In this document: positions 29,331 through 38,617 of the stretch, piece by piece
How the letters are laid out: each line of letters opens with the position of its first letter
Position numbering within the stretch: position 1 is the first letter of the stretch
NCBI GenBank assembly: GCA_016180195.1
Contig: JACPBS010000005.1
Span: forward strand, 44,262-108,261
DNA from: Candidatus Woesearchaeota archaeon
GTDB lineage: Archaea; Nanobdellota; Nanobdellia; Woesearchaeales; UBA10216
Reading direction: 5' to 3'
Length of the DNA: 64,000 nucleotides
Notes under the pieces: generated by a model
The model's database searches: none
The model's input: only the letters and a program-made list of their open reading frames with translations
Told to the model about the DNA's origin: nothing
Program-made: the position numbers and the translations under genes

Positions 29331-31205
29331 TCACCTCGTAGTGTTTTCTCCGAATGGTTTGTAGGGCTTTGCGCCTCCTATAAAAAATTTTGTGAAAAAT
29401 TCAACGTATTCGAGCCTTAGGGAATGCAGGAATGAGCCGAGCAGCCCGAGGACTATGTTCAGTACGTGTCCCAGCAATAGTATGATGATCCCTATTACCA
29501 CTGAAAAGCCGCCCTGATGGAATGATTCCTTGGCGAATTCGTTGATTATGATTGCTAGCTGTACCGATGCCAGGCCTACTGCCATGAGCCTTGCGTATGA
29601 AAGGATGTTGCTGAAGATTGTTATTGATTCAACAATGGCCTTGAATGCCCCTATTGTTCCTGTCCTCATTTCGCCTATTGCAAGCATGACCACTCCGGCA
29701 ATTAGCAGTGAAAGGGAAATTGTGAGATAGGGTTGCATTATTTTTATTATCCCTAAGGATGCCAGGATGAAAGGGCCTCCAGCTTCGATTAGGAACCAGC
29801 TGAATTTTTCAAGGATGGCTTGCTTGAGCCCATGGTGCTTCAGCTCGTTATAGAAGCCTGCCAGCAGCCCTATGTTGATGTGAACTGCGCCTAGGATCAG
29901 AGAGGCGACAAGCAGCTGTTGTATGCCTTCCTCGTGCGCTCTGCTCATAAGTCTTGGTAGCTCCATTCCCAGAAGATTTTCCTCCCCGAAGAATTCGCCG
30001 AATACAAATCCGAATAAGATGGAGGATGCTGATGCCAGTGCAAGTATTGTTGCGAGGTTCTTTGCCTTTTCCATTTTAGCCCTGATTAATAGGGAAAGGG
30101 CAAGGGTTACCATTCCATATCCTATGTCGCCAAGCATGAATCCGAAAAAGATCGGGAAGGTCAGGAATAGTATTATTGTCGGGTCTATTTCGTTGTAGAC
30201 TGGCAGGCCTCTTAAGTGCATGAGAAATTCAAATGGCCTTGCCGGTTTTATGTTATGCAGCTTTACCGGTGCCTCTTCCTCGTCAAATTCCTCCTCCCTT
30301 ATGTATATTTTTCCGGAAGCTGCCTTTTCCAGCCTTTTTTTCAGGCTGATCATTGAAGAAGTGGGTACCCAGCCTGTTATTACCGCGATGTTCCTGGTTG
30401 ATCCGAATTTTAGGGGGGCTTGCGCAATTTCAAGTTCTTGTGATATTGATTTCTCGAATGATGCCAGGCTTTGCTGCCAGTTATGTTTTAGCTTCTTTAG
30501 CTCCTGTTTGGTTTTTTCCCGCTCGCCTTCAGCCAGTCTTATCTCCTTGACTATCCGTTGGGCATGGATTTCTGGGCTTCCTTTCATTCCCGAGAATGAC
30601 TCGGTTGGTATCTCGGTGAATCCGTTGTTTGAAAGGATTTCAAATGCCTTCTGCCTATTTTCCTTGTTGATGAAAAGTGCGAAGGCTGACTTGTCTTCGG
30701 GTTCGAATATCCTGAATTTGTCAGTCTCCCTGTGAAGCTCCCTTTTGGCCTTGTCCATGCTTTTGCATGTTCCTGTGATGCATGACAGGTTCTGGTAGCC
30801 GCTGTATGACTCGAGTGGCAGGCCGATCTTGGCAATGCATTGAAGGTCTGCCTGCAACTGGGTCATCCGTTTTAGGTCTTCTTCCAATTTTTTGAGCTTT
30901 TCATTTTTGTCAGTGACTTCGTTGTGGAGTTTCCTTATGCTCTTTTCCACGTATGTAATGTCAGGCTGGCCATGCCCTGTCTTGAGGTTGTGTTCTGTGC
31001 GGAGGTGGGACTGAAGCGACCTTATCAATACAAGGAGTTCGGATAGTTTTTCGGCATTTTCGAATGGCTCTCCGATGTCCAGTTCAGCTTTTTCATGCTC
31101 GTGGATGTGAAGGACTCTGGAAGAATGAAGCTCTTTTACCGCCCTTTCCAGCTGGGTTTTTGGAACGATGATCCTTGCCTTGGTCATCCGCTGGGGCATG
31201 ATCAT
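29331..31205 (-). CDS. atpI: A/V-type ATP synthase subunit I (a)
   Basis: N-terminal coiled coil, then multi-TM with FLTFPIFFGFMLGDIGYG and ILSYARLMAVGLASVQLA. Confidence 0.95.
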   Translation of the reverse strand: MIMPQRMTKARIIVPKTQLERAVKELHSSRVLHIHEHEKAELDIGEPFENAEKLSELLVLIRSLQSHLRTEHNLKTGHGQPDITYVEKSIRKLHNEVTDKNEKLKKLEEDLKRMTQLQADLQCIAKIGLPLESYSGYQNLSCITGTCKSMDKAKRELHRETDKFRIFEPEDKSAFALFINKENRQKAFEILSNNGFTEIPTESFSGMKGSPEIHAQRIVKEIRLAEGEREKTKQELKKLKHNWQQSLASFEKSISQELEIAQAPLKFGSTRNIAVITGWVPTSSMISLKKRLEKAASGKIYIREEEFDEEEAPVKLHNIKPARPFEFLMHLRGLPVYNEIDPTIILFLTFPIFFGFMLGDIGYGMVTLALSLLIRAKMEKAKNLATILALASASSILFGFVFGEFFGEENLLGMELPRLMSRAHEEGIQQLLVASLILGAVHINIGLLAGFYNELKHHGLKQAILEKFSWFLIEAGGPFILASLGIIKIMQPYLTISLSLLIAGVVMLAIGEMRTGTIGAFKAIVESITIFSNILSYARLMAVGLASVQLAIIINEFAKESFHQGGFSVVIGIIILLLGHVLNIVLGLLGSFLHSLRLEYVEFFTKFFIGGAKPYKPFGENTTR

Positions 31206-31522
31206 TTTATTGCTTCCTCAAAATAGGATATGATGGTTTCGATTGCCTTTTCCTTTCTTCTTGAGGCCTTCTTCTCAATTTCCTTTATTTCTGATTTCCC
31301 GGCTTCCTTTATCTTTTCCTTGGCCAGCCTTATCTTTTCCATGCCCTCAGACATCACCTTTTCGTGGTAATCCTGTATCTCCTTGTCCCTCATATTAATT
31401 ATCTTGTGGCAGGTTATCTTCGCGTCTTCCACTATCTCAGTCTTCCTTTTCTCTGCAGTGCGGAGCATGTCCTCAGCTTCCTTTTCTGCCTTTTTTATTT
31501 CATCTAAAATGTCCTGTGCCAT
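31202..31522 (-). CDS. atpH: A/V-type ATP synthase peripheral stalk subunit H
   Basis: MAQDILDEIKKAEKEAEDMLRTAEKRKTEIVEDAKITCHKI coiled coil; start at 31522 rather than 31552, which would fall in the RNase P RNA. Confidence 0.85.
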   Translation of the reverse strand: MAQDILDEIKKAEKEAEDMLRTAEKRKTEIVEDAKITCHKIINMRDKEIQDYHEKVMSEGMEKIRLAKEKIKEAGKSEIKEIEKKASRRKEKAIETIISYFEEAIK

Positions 31523-31534
31523 GTTTAATAGCAT

Positions 31535-31931
31535 AGGGCAAGAATAAGCCACCTTCTGTCATACCCGCTGTGCAGCAATTTGCCGCGGACGGTATGTCTT
31601 AACATTCGACTAAGCGTCAAAGACTTGCACCAGCCAGGGCTCGCCGTTTCACCGCATCCTTCAGGATTCAAGCCAGGTTGTGGCCTGGCTATTTGTCTGC
31701 AGGTTAACTCTCCCCCTTCACAGGAGCCATTAAATGGCCCTTTCGCTTTCGCGATCGGGGATTCGCCGCTTCATCCCGGCCTGAAGGCCGTTTCGTTTCT
31801 GAGCGGTTGCCTTCCCTTTCAGGAACTCCCTTTCAGGAGTGGCTTTTTTCAGCGCCATTGCACTTGCAATGACGCGTCCGGTGGATGGACTTTCCTCAGC
31901 AATTTGCATGCCGTAGTTAAGTTCTTACCCC
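31535..31931 (-). ncRNA. rnpB: RNase P RNA
   Basis: Minus strand: GGGGTAAGAA...CTGAGGAAAGTCCATCCACCGGACGCG...(variable hairpins)...ACAGAAGGTGGCTTATTCTTGCCCT. GAGGAAAGTCC and ACAGAA..GGCTTA hallmarks; ends pair as P1 (GGGGTAAGAA/TTCTTGCCCT). Confidence 0.93.
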
Positions 31932-32015
31932 GCTGAAAAATGAACATTCAGCATATTTAAAAAGGTTTCTAGTTGTTCCCGAATACTTTAAAAAAGCCCG
32001 GTTGTTTATTGTTTC

Positions 32016-32702
32016 ATGGAAGAGAAGATCGATTCGGGCTCCCCAGTCCTAAACAGGCTTCTTGAAGGAGGGTTTGAAAAGGATGTTATTACAACTATTT
32101 TTGGCCCTGCTGGTGCCGGCAAGAGCACTGCCTGCCTTATGGCTTCCGTGTATGCGGCCTCGCTTGGGAAGAAGGTCATATACATTGATACTGAGGGAGG
32201 TTTTTCTGCCACACGGCTTGGGCAGCTTGCGGGTGACGCTGACAGGGTGATTAAAAGCATCCTTTTCCTTAGGCCGACGGATTTTGCCGGGCAGAGGAAA
32301 TGCATCGGCCAGCTCAGGCATGTTGTTAACCATAAGATAGGCCTGATAATCGTTGATACCATCACGAATCTTTACAGGTGTGAGCGGACCGATGACAATT
32401 CGGCGTTGAACAGGGATTTGGGAAAGCAGGTTTCTTATCTTCTGGAGATATCGAGGACAAGGTCGATTCCGGTTATACTCACTAATCAGGTTTACTCTGA
32501 TTTCAATGGAGGCGGCGTGAGGATGGTTGGTGGTGACATAATAATGTACAGCAGCAAGTGCCTTATAGAGCTTAAGTCGCTTAAGTCTAATAAGAGGCTC
32601 GCGATTCTTCAGAAGCACAGGCACATTCCTTCCCGGGAGATTTTGTTTGAGATAACATCATCCGGGTTTTCCGAGCTGAAGGATAAGTTCAGGATTTTTT
32701 AG
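32016..32702 (+). CDS. radB: DNA repair and recombination protein RadB
   Basis: Single RecA core without N-terminal HhH domain: TTIFGPAGAGKSTACLMASVYAASLGKKVIYIDTEGGFSATRLGQLAGD. Confidence 0.92.
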   Translation: MEEKIDSGSPVLNRLLEGGFEKDVITTIFGPAGAGKSTACLMASVYAASLGKKVIYIDTEGGFSATRLGQLAGDADRVIKSILFLRPTDFAGQRKCIGQLRHVVNHKIGLIIVDTITNLYRCERTDDNSALNRDLGKQVSYLLEISRTRSIPVILTNQVYSDFNGGGVRMVGGDIIMYSSKCLIELKSLKSNKRLAILQKHRHIPSREILFEITSSGFSELKDKFRIF

Positions 32703-33625
32703 TCATGCTCCATTACGTTCCTCAGGATGTACATGATTGCTTTTGCCATCTGCTTGTAGTTGTCGATTATGCTTGCTGTTGTCGTGTCTTTCCTCTTGTT
32801 CAGCTTGTCAAGCGTCTGTATGTATTTTTTCGTTTCGGCCTCAACCTTGTATGATGACTGCTTGTCTTTCTTGTAGTATATCTTCATGGCATCCCTGTAT
32901 CTGCCTGAGAGGTGCATGAATGCCTTTTTCAGGTCATCGTTGCTTTTCATCGTCAAGAGCTTGGATATCCTTTTGATGTTATCCCCCACGTGCTCAAGCT
33001 GCACTGTTACCTGCCTTGAGATGAATAGGTCCCAGTATGTGGTGTTGAACATCTTGAGCGCTCCGGGATTGTCGGTGGCTGCCCTGAATATCCTTAACGC
33101 GAGAAGTGCAAGCCGGTTCACTTCCCTGTCGCGTTCGTAAATACTTTCGATGTTCTCTTCCTTTGTGGAATCATCGAGCATTGATTTGATGAGCATGTCC
33201 ATGCGCCTCAATGTATTGTCTATTGAAACCTCGCTTATATCCATAAGGTCCTTCACTATGATGCTTGAAGAGGTCTCTTCAATGACTTCCATCCCCACAA
33301 GGCTGTGGAATATGGGCTTGAGGCTTGATGACAGGTTTTTTATGTTGCTTCCTGTGAGCCTGATGACGCTGTAATTTCTGATATAAGATGCCATGATCTC
33401 GGTCTTAAGCTCGTTCAGGCTCTTGTTCTCGCAGTTTATTATTGCCTCGCTGGGGGCCTTCTTTGATTCGTCCTTAATGCCTATTATTAGTTCAAAGGGC
33501 CTTTCCTCGATCCGCACAATGTCCCCCTTCTTTAGCCCATTGCTTTGGACCCAGCTTTTTGGCAGCGTTACGACGAATGATGAGTTCCCGAAACTGACTA
33601 TTTTTCTCACTTCCAAAGCAATCAC
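32699..33625 (-). CDS. AbrB/SpoVT-PhoU fused regulator, paralog 1
   Basis: N-terminal VRKIVSFGNSSFVVTLPKSWVQSNGLKKGDIVRIEE (AbrB-like), then a helical PhoU-like region. Confidence 0.85.
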   Translation of the reverse strand: MIALEVRKIVSFGNSSFVVTLPKSWVQSNGLKKGDIVRIEERPFELIIGIKDESKKAPSEAIINCENKSLNELKTEIMASYIRNYSVIRLTGSNIKNLSSSLKPIFHSLVGMEVIEETSSSIIVKDLMDISEVSIDNTLRRMDMLIKSMLDDSTKEENIESIYERDREVNRLALLALRIFRAATDNPGALKMFNTTYWDLFISRQVTVQLEHVGDNIKRISKLLTMKSNDDLKKAFMHLSGRYRDAMKIYYKKDKQSSYKVEAETKKYIQTLDKLNKRKDTTTASIIDNYKQMAKAIMYILRNVMEHD

Positions 33626-33751
33626 CCCGCTTTCTGCTCATTATGCGAAGCCCCAGGCATTATGCTGGGCGGCTGTAACTATATGTTTATATATAGTATA
33701 GGGAATAAGTATATATAATTTTTTGCTTTTTATGTTTTTGAGGTGATGCAT

Positions 33752-33874
33752 ATGGAAGACTTTGAAGATGACATATACGATGCTGTTGGCGCGGAGCAGC
33801 TCCTTGACGATGATGAGCTCAGCCCGGAAGAGGAAGGATTCATGATAGGTTATGATTCTGATCTCGAGGAATAG
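33752..33874 (+). CDS. Small acidic protein (40 aa; possible in-frame start at 33746; absent from the ORF track)
   Basis: Own translation: MEDFEDDIYDAVGAEQLLDDDELSPEEEGFMIGYDSDLEE*; preceded by a GAGGTGAT ribosome-binding-like sequence. Confidence 0.75.
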   Translation: MEDFEDDIYDAVGAEQLLDDDELSPEEEGFMIGYDSDLEE

Positions 33875-33883
33875 TTTTCTTGT

Positions 33884-34495
33884 TTATTCGTCTGTAAAAT
33901 CCTCTACGCTGGCCTTGAATTCTGATTCTTTGCCTTTCCTTTTCTGGTACTCCTTTGCGATTATCCAGAAGAGCAGGCCCAGGCTTTTTTTGCCTTTGTT
34001 ATTGCCGGGTATTACCAGGTCTATGTTGTTTGCCTGGTTATTTGTGTCGCATAGGGCAATTACTGGCAGGCCTATCTTTATTGCGTCGTTTATTACATTC
34101 CTGTCAGGCCATGCATCAGTAACGAGAACAATCTTGACTTCGGTGTATTTTTCGAGCTTGGGGTTTGTCAGCGTGCCTGGAAGGTATCTTCCGGCGATGA
34201 CCCTGATCCCGGTGGTCTTGTTCAGCATCCTTACCGCTTTCCACCCGTTTTCTCTCCTGCTGGCGCAGAGTATATCCTCGGGCGAATAATTTGATAGCAG
34301 GTTTAAAAGTAGCCTTATCCTTTCGTCTATTTTCTGCAGGTTCAGTACGCTAAGGCCGTCCGGCCTTGTTTTGTAGATGAACTGTTCCATGTAGCGGGTC
34401 CTGAATTTTGTCCCTATATGTATCCCTGATTTAAGGTAAGTATCCTGTGGCACAAGGAACTGTGCGGTTGCTGGAATATTTTGCTCTTCATTCAT
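33884..34495 (-). CDS. rps2: 30S ribosomal protein S2 (uS2)
   Basis: YLKSGIHIGTKFRTRYMEQFIYKTRPDGLSVLNLQKIDERI; IALCDTNNQANNIDLVIPGNNKGKKSLGLLFWIIA. Confidence 0.96.
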   Translation of the reverse strand: MNEEQNIPATAQFLVPQDTYLKSGIHIGTKFRTRYMEQFIYKTRPDGLSVLNLQKIDERIRLLLNLLSNYSPEDILCASRRENGWKAVRMLNKTTGIRVIAGRYLPGTLTNPKLEKYTEVKIVLVTDAWPDRNVINDAIKIGLPVIALCDTNNQANNIDLVIPGNNKGKKSLGLLFWIIAKEYQKRKGKESEFKASVEDFTDE

Positions 34496-34662
34496 TTTTC
34501 TTTCACCTTTTGGTTAAAGCAGCCAGAATTGTAGCAGCTTTTATGGCCCACTGCAATCGCCTTCATAAGAAGACTAGGCAATGGAATGCGGTATTGGCGG
34601 GGAATTTATAAAGGTTTGCAAACTCGGTGATGACCTGGCTTTTTTGTTAAAACTTGGGTGTT

Positions 34663-35196
34663 TCAATGGTTCAGTCTGAAAATTTCCAAGTCCTCGTATG
34701 AGGGCCCTTCCTTGCCGCGAAGTGTGCTTTTCTTCAGCTTGAACGAGTCAATTGTAAAGCTGATTTTTTCAAGCTTTGTTTTTTTCAGCTGCTGCAGGAA
34801 CGCGTTTTTGTCTTCGATATGTTTTATCCTTGCCAGTGTTATGTGGGGGCTGAATTTGTGGTCATCAGGGAATTCCTTCCCTATTGCTGAATTGATTTTC
34901 TTTTGCAGCTTTATTGTTTCGTCTTCAGGTTTTAGCCCTGCCCATATTACTCGTATGTATTTCTCGCTTGGAAAGACTCCTATGCCATCAATGCATGCCT
35001 TAAAAGCACTGGCCTCGATTTCCCTGAGCTTTTTCTGCAGTCTCCCGGCGTCATCGGGAGTGACTTCTCCAAGGAATTTCAGCGTCATGTGGAAGTCTTT
35101 TTTGATGGTTGCCTTTGCATGGCTTAAATGTTGCTGGGCTTTTCTGAGTTCAGCCTTGGCTTCCTCGGGGAAATCTATTGCAATGAATAGCCTCAT
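34663..35196 (-). CDS. thpR: RNA 2',3'-cyclic phosphodiesterase (ThpR/LigT family)
   Basis: Two HxTL/I motifs: DFHMTLKFLGEV and FSPHITLARIKH. Confidence 0.93.
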   Translation of the reverse strand: MRLFIAIDFPEEAKAELRKAQQHLSHAKATIKKDFHMTLKFLGEVTPDDAGRLQKKLREIEASAFKACIDGIGVFPSEKYIRVIWAGLKPEDETIKLQKKINSAIGKEFPDDHKFSPHITLARIKHIEDKNAFLQQLKKTKLEKISFTIDSFKLKKSTLRGKEGPSYEDLEIFRLNH

Positions 35197-35258
35197 TAAT
35201 CCTGGTTGGGTGAAATGTTGTTATTATTTGTTGCGATACAATTTTAAAATGGGAGATA

Positions 35259-36047
35259 ATGGCTTCTGGTATGAATTCGAAAAACCTTGATCTTGCCATA
35301 AATACTGCAACGAAGGCAGGTGATTTTATAAAAAAGTCATTTGGGTCGTCATTTTCAGTTGGCATGAAGCAGCAGAATCCAAATGATGTCGTTACTGAAG
35401 TTGATAGGAAATCAGAAGCAATCATCATTGAAGCGCTTTCAGATGCTTCGGATTTTTCCATTCTGAGTGAGGAATCAGGCATGAAGGTTTCAGATTCAAG
35501 CCATAGATGGGTGGTTGATCCGTTGGATGGGACTAAGAACTTTTCCAGGCAGGTTCCTCTTTTCTGCGTGTCTATTGCGCTGATGAGAGGCAATGACCCG
35601 CTTTTGGGGGTTGTTTATAATCCCATGTCAGGGGAATGTTTTTGTTCTGAGGCAGGAAAAGGCGCTTTCCTTAATGGTCGTTTGATCAGGGTTTCTGAAA
35701 GAAGCATTGTGGAGGGGTCCTTGATTTTCCTTAACAGGGGCCTGAAAGCTGAGCATGGGAATAACTTCATCGAGGCAGCGTCAAGGTTCCGGGACTTGTG
35801 CTCGATCAGGTATTTCGGGACTACTGCTTATGAGCTTTGTACAGTGGCCCGGGGAAATGGAGACTGCTTCCTGAGTTCAGGGGATAAGCTTTGGGATTAT
35901 GCGGCAGGAATTCTGCTTGTAACTGAAGCTGGTGGAATTGTAACTGATTGGAACGGTCGTGCTTGGGATAACAGCACCAGCTACATTCTCGCTTCCAACG
36001 GGAAGCTTCATGAAGATATCAAAAAAATAGTGAATGGAATCCAGTAG
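35259..36047 (+). CDS. Inositol monophosphatase family protein
   Basis: ILSEESG, WVVDPLDGTKNFSRQVPLFCVSIAL, KLWDYAAGILLVTEAGGIVTD. Confidence 0.95.
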   Translation: MASGMNSKNLDLAINTATKAGDFIKKSFGSSFSVGMKQQNPNDVVTEVDRKSEAIIIEALSDASDFSILSEESGMKVSDSSHRWVVDPLDGTKNFSRQVPLFCVSIALMRGNDPLLGVVYNPMSGECFCSEAGKGAFLNGRLIRVSERSIVEGSLIFLNRGLKAEHGNNFIEAASRFRDLCSIRYFGTTAYELCTVARGNGDCFLSSGDKLWDYAAGILLVTEAGGIVTDWNGRAWDNSTSYILASNGKLHEDIKKIVNGIQ

Positions 36048-36048
36048 C

Positions 36049-36372
36049 TTATTCTTCTCCGAAATCTTCTGTGTCTTCTATTTCTTCGTCGGATCCCTCT
36101 TCTTCCTCGGATTCTTCTCCGGACTCCTGTTCTTCGTTAGATTCCTCTTTCTTTCCAAGCACTTCTGCGAATCCAACGCTTCCTAGGACTTTTGTTATTT
36201 TGATCCGTACATTGTCTCCTTTCCTTGTGTTAGGGACGAAAAGAACAAATCCTTCCCTCTTGGCGATCCCATCTCCTTTTTTCCCTACTGCCTCAATCTC
36301 TACTTCCATCTCATCGCCAACCCTCACTGGGGCTGCTTTTCCTCTGAAACCTCCTCCTCTGTCACCCTGCAT
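36049..36372 (-). CDS. TRAM-domain RNA-binding protein with acidic C-terminal tail
   Basis: VRVGDEMEVEIEAVGKKGDGIAKREGFVLFVPNTRKGDNVRIKITKVLGSVGFAEVL, then poly-E/D tail. Confidence 0.9.
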   Translation of the reverse strand: MQGDRGGGFRGKAAPVRVGDEMEVEIEAVGKKGDGIAKREGFVLFVPNTRKGDNVRIKITKVLGSVGFAEVLGKKEESNEEQESGEESEEEEGSDEEIEDTEDFGEE

Positions 36373-36554
36373 AAGATTCTCCTCCAAATTTTTTTTTTTA
36401 TTGCTCAAAGGGGCTTAATGCCCAAGAGTTTGCTCCGATTGGAATTTTTCATTTTTAAATCATTTTCGTTTATATATAAATTTTTCCATTCACTACTTGT
36501 TAATTAACAATCCTTGTGAAAATAATTTTATAATCATAATGCAGAACTGTTTGC

Positions 36555-37049
36555 ATGTCTGATTTTGACCTCGGTTACTTTTATTACCTTCATGATAAGA
36601 ATGAAGAATCTAGGGAACTGGAGGAAAGCGGTCAGGTTTTTTTCAGGACAGCAATTACCCTTTCAGTCATCTCAATACTGCTTTGGCTGCTTTTCAGGAA
36701 ATCAGAATTGCTTATTTTGCTTTCAGTTGCTATTGGTTTGTTCATTCTTGCCAAGAGCAGGCAGGCTAAAATGGAAAATATAGGCAGCCGTAGCATTCCT
36801 GATAGGCCTCTTCTGGTCGAGCTTCACAAGGGGGATCTGCACAACAGGTTTTCAGGGGAAATAAGTTCCAACCATTCTGAGAAAGATAAAATTGCAAGGA
36901 TAATCTTGGCCAATTCAGGCTCGGATATAAATCAGGTTTACCTGATCTACACGAAGTCGGGAGGGACTTTTGAGGCCGAGCATTTCGTGAGGGTGGTCCA
37001 TGGGCTGAAGAAGCACGGCCTCAGGGTCACTAAGACTGTTTCCCTGTAA
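36555..37049 (+). CDS. Hypothetical membrane protein
   Basis: 164 aa ORF with central hydrophobic segments; TATA-like AT-rich upstream. Confidence 0.65.
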   Translation: MSDFDLGYFYYLHDKNEESRELEESGQVFFRTAITLSVISILLWLLFRKSELLILLSVAIGLFILAKSRQAKMENIGSRSIPDRPLLVELHKGDLHNRFSGEISSNHSEKDKIARIILANSGSDINQVYLIYTKSGGTFEAEHFVRVVHGLKKHGLRVTKTVSL

Positions 37050-37053
37050 TAAA

Positions 37054-38040
37054 TTATAAGTCTCTGACACCAGTCTCATCAACCATGAATGCGCATTCCG
37101 CTTCCGGAAGATTCGGGCTATCCACAAGCTTTGCAACCCTGCTTCCCTTTTTCCCTCTTCTCAGGTAAACCCTGTAGGTGCTATTGTGGCTGACAATATG
37201 CCCGCCTATCGCTTCTGTCGGGTCACCAAAGAACACGTCAGGCTTTGCCATAACCTGGTTAGTTACGTAAACGCATAAATTGTAGGTTGTCGCAAGCTTC
37301 ATTAACGAGTGCATGTGCTTGTTCAGCTTCTGTTGCCTGTCTGCAAGCGTCCCCCTTCCAACAAATTCTGCCCTGAAATGGGCTGTTAGCGAATCAACGA
37401 TAACCAGCTTTACATTCATCCCTTTTTTTATCAGGTCTTCGACCTTCTCGGTAAGAAGCATCTGATGGTCTGAGTTGAATGCCCTGGCAGTCTTAATGTT
37501 CTTCAGCACCTGTTCCTGATGCAGCATTTCCTTTGAAATCTGGTTTATCCTTTCAGGCCTGAAGGTGGATTCAGTGTCTATGAATACTGCAACATATTCG
37601 GGGTTAAGCTTCTGCAAATTTACGCATAGGGTGTGTGCTAGCTGGCTTTTTCCTGCACCGTAGGCACCAAAGCATTCTGTTATCGCTCCTGTTTCGAAGC
37701 CGCCTCCAAGAAGGTTGTCAAGTGCAGCGCTCCCGGTTTTTATACGGGTTATGTTTTCCCTTCTCTTCAGGACTTCGTCTGCGCTTTCAAATCCCATCTC
37801 CATATTTTCCCTTGCAGCGTTTATGACCTTTCTTGCAGCCAGTTCGGTTAGGCCCGAAGCCTCAATTATCTCTCCTGGGGTGGCAACAGCTATGCTCAGC
37901 ATCGTGTCATAACCTGTCATTGCAAGCTTTTCAGCGGTTGCAGCTCCTACTCCGGGCAGCTTTAAAAGTTCTGATGATCTTATTGGCGCGTTTTCAGGAA
38001 TATAATCATCCTGTTCTTCAATCACCTGTCTTTTTTTCAT
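37054..38040 (-). CDS. radA: DNA repair and recombination protein RadA
   Basis: HhH region [87 protein letters not shown]. Confidence 0.97.
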   Translation of the reverse strand: MKKRQVIEEQDDYIPENAPIRSSELLKLPGVGAATAEKLAMTGYDTMLSIAVATPGEIIEASGLTELAARKVINAARENMEMGFESADEVLKRRENITRIKTGSAALDNLLGGGFETGAITECFGAYGAGKSQLAHTLCVNLQKLNPEYVAVFIDTESTFRPERINQISKEMLHQEQVLKNIKTARAFNSDHQMLLTEKVEDLIKKGMNVKLVIVDSLTAHFRAEFVGRGTLADRQQKLNKHMHSLMKLATTYNLCVYVTNQVMAKPDVFFGDPTEAIGGHIVSHNSTYRVYLRRGKKGSRVAKLVDSPNLPEAECAFMVDETGVRDL

Positions 38041-38052
38041 TCTTTATCACCC

Positions 38053-38340
38053 TCACATGATTTCTTCGATTGCAATTGAATCCTCTTTTTCCTGGAAGTT
38101 CTCATTTGTCAGCAAGTATTCATACGCCTTGTTTAGCACTAGTGCTGCTTTTGGAAGGTCGTTTAGCCTGAGAGAACCAGTTGATTTCCAGGTTTCACCA
38201 TCTTTATATCTTCGTTCGAGCTGCACGCTTGCGTAGGAGCCCTTTGATGTTTCATTTCTCCATATAGTGGCAATTACTGCGCCAGCCTTGAATTTTTTCT
38301 CTGGCAATTGCTTGCCTGTATTGCCTGTTTTGTTTTCCAT
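38053..38340 (-). CDS. Conserved small protein upstream of radA, function unknown
   Basis: KFKAGAVIATIWRNETSKGSYASVQLERRYKDGETWKSTGSLRLNDLPKAALVLNKAYEYL. Confidence 0.7.
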   Translation of the reverse strand: MENKTGNTGKQLPEKKFKAGAVIATIWRNETSKGSYASVQLERRYKDGETWKSTGSLRLNDLPKAALVLNKAYEYLLTNENFQEKEDSIAIEEIM

Positions 38341-38617
38341 TTTTGCCTCCTTCCTCCAGCCATTGCGGTCGGCCCATTATTCGGGTTCGGGTTTTGTTTC
38401 AACTTTCTCGGCATCTGCCTAAAAGCGGAGTAAGTTTTATGGTCAGGGAATTGTTTTATATACTTTGCGCGGCCATGTCCAGTGTCCAGTGCAATTTGTC
38501 TGGCATTACCTGGGTTTCCGTCATTTCCATGTTCATATGCGTTTTCAAGGTTACCAGTCCAAATTGTGTAGTAGTAAATAACGAAAAATTTATAAATTGC
38601 GGATTTTTTTTTGCGCC

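Noticed and set aside
24799-30735. Long + strand ORFs (up to 259 aa) across the ATP synthase operon
   Set aside because: Antisense shadows of strongly supported ATP synthase genes.
31580-31936. 118 aa + strand ORF
   Set aside because: It lies antisense to RNase P RNA, which is supported by conserved motifs and P1 pairing.
38341-38617. Possible tRNA or riboswitch upstream of the homoserine dehydrogenase-like gene
   Set aside because: No cloverleaf or known aptamer core recognised; only a short direct repeat (GTCCAGTGTCCAGTG).
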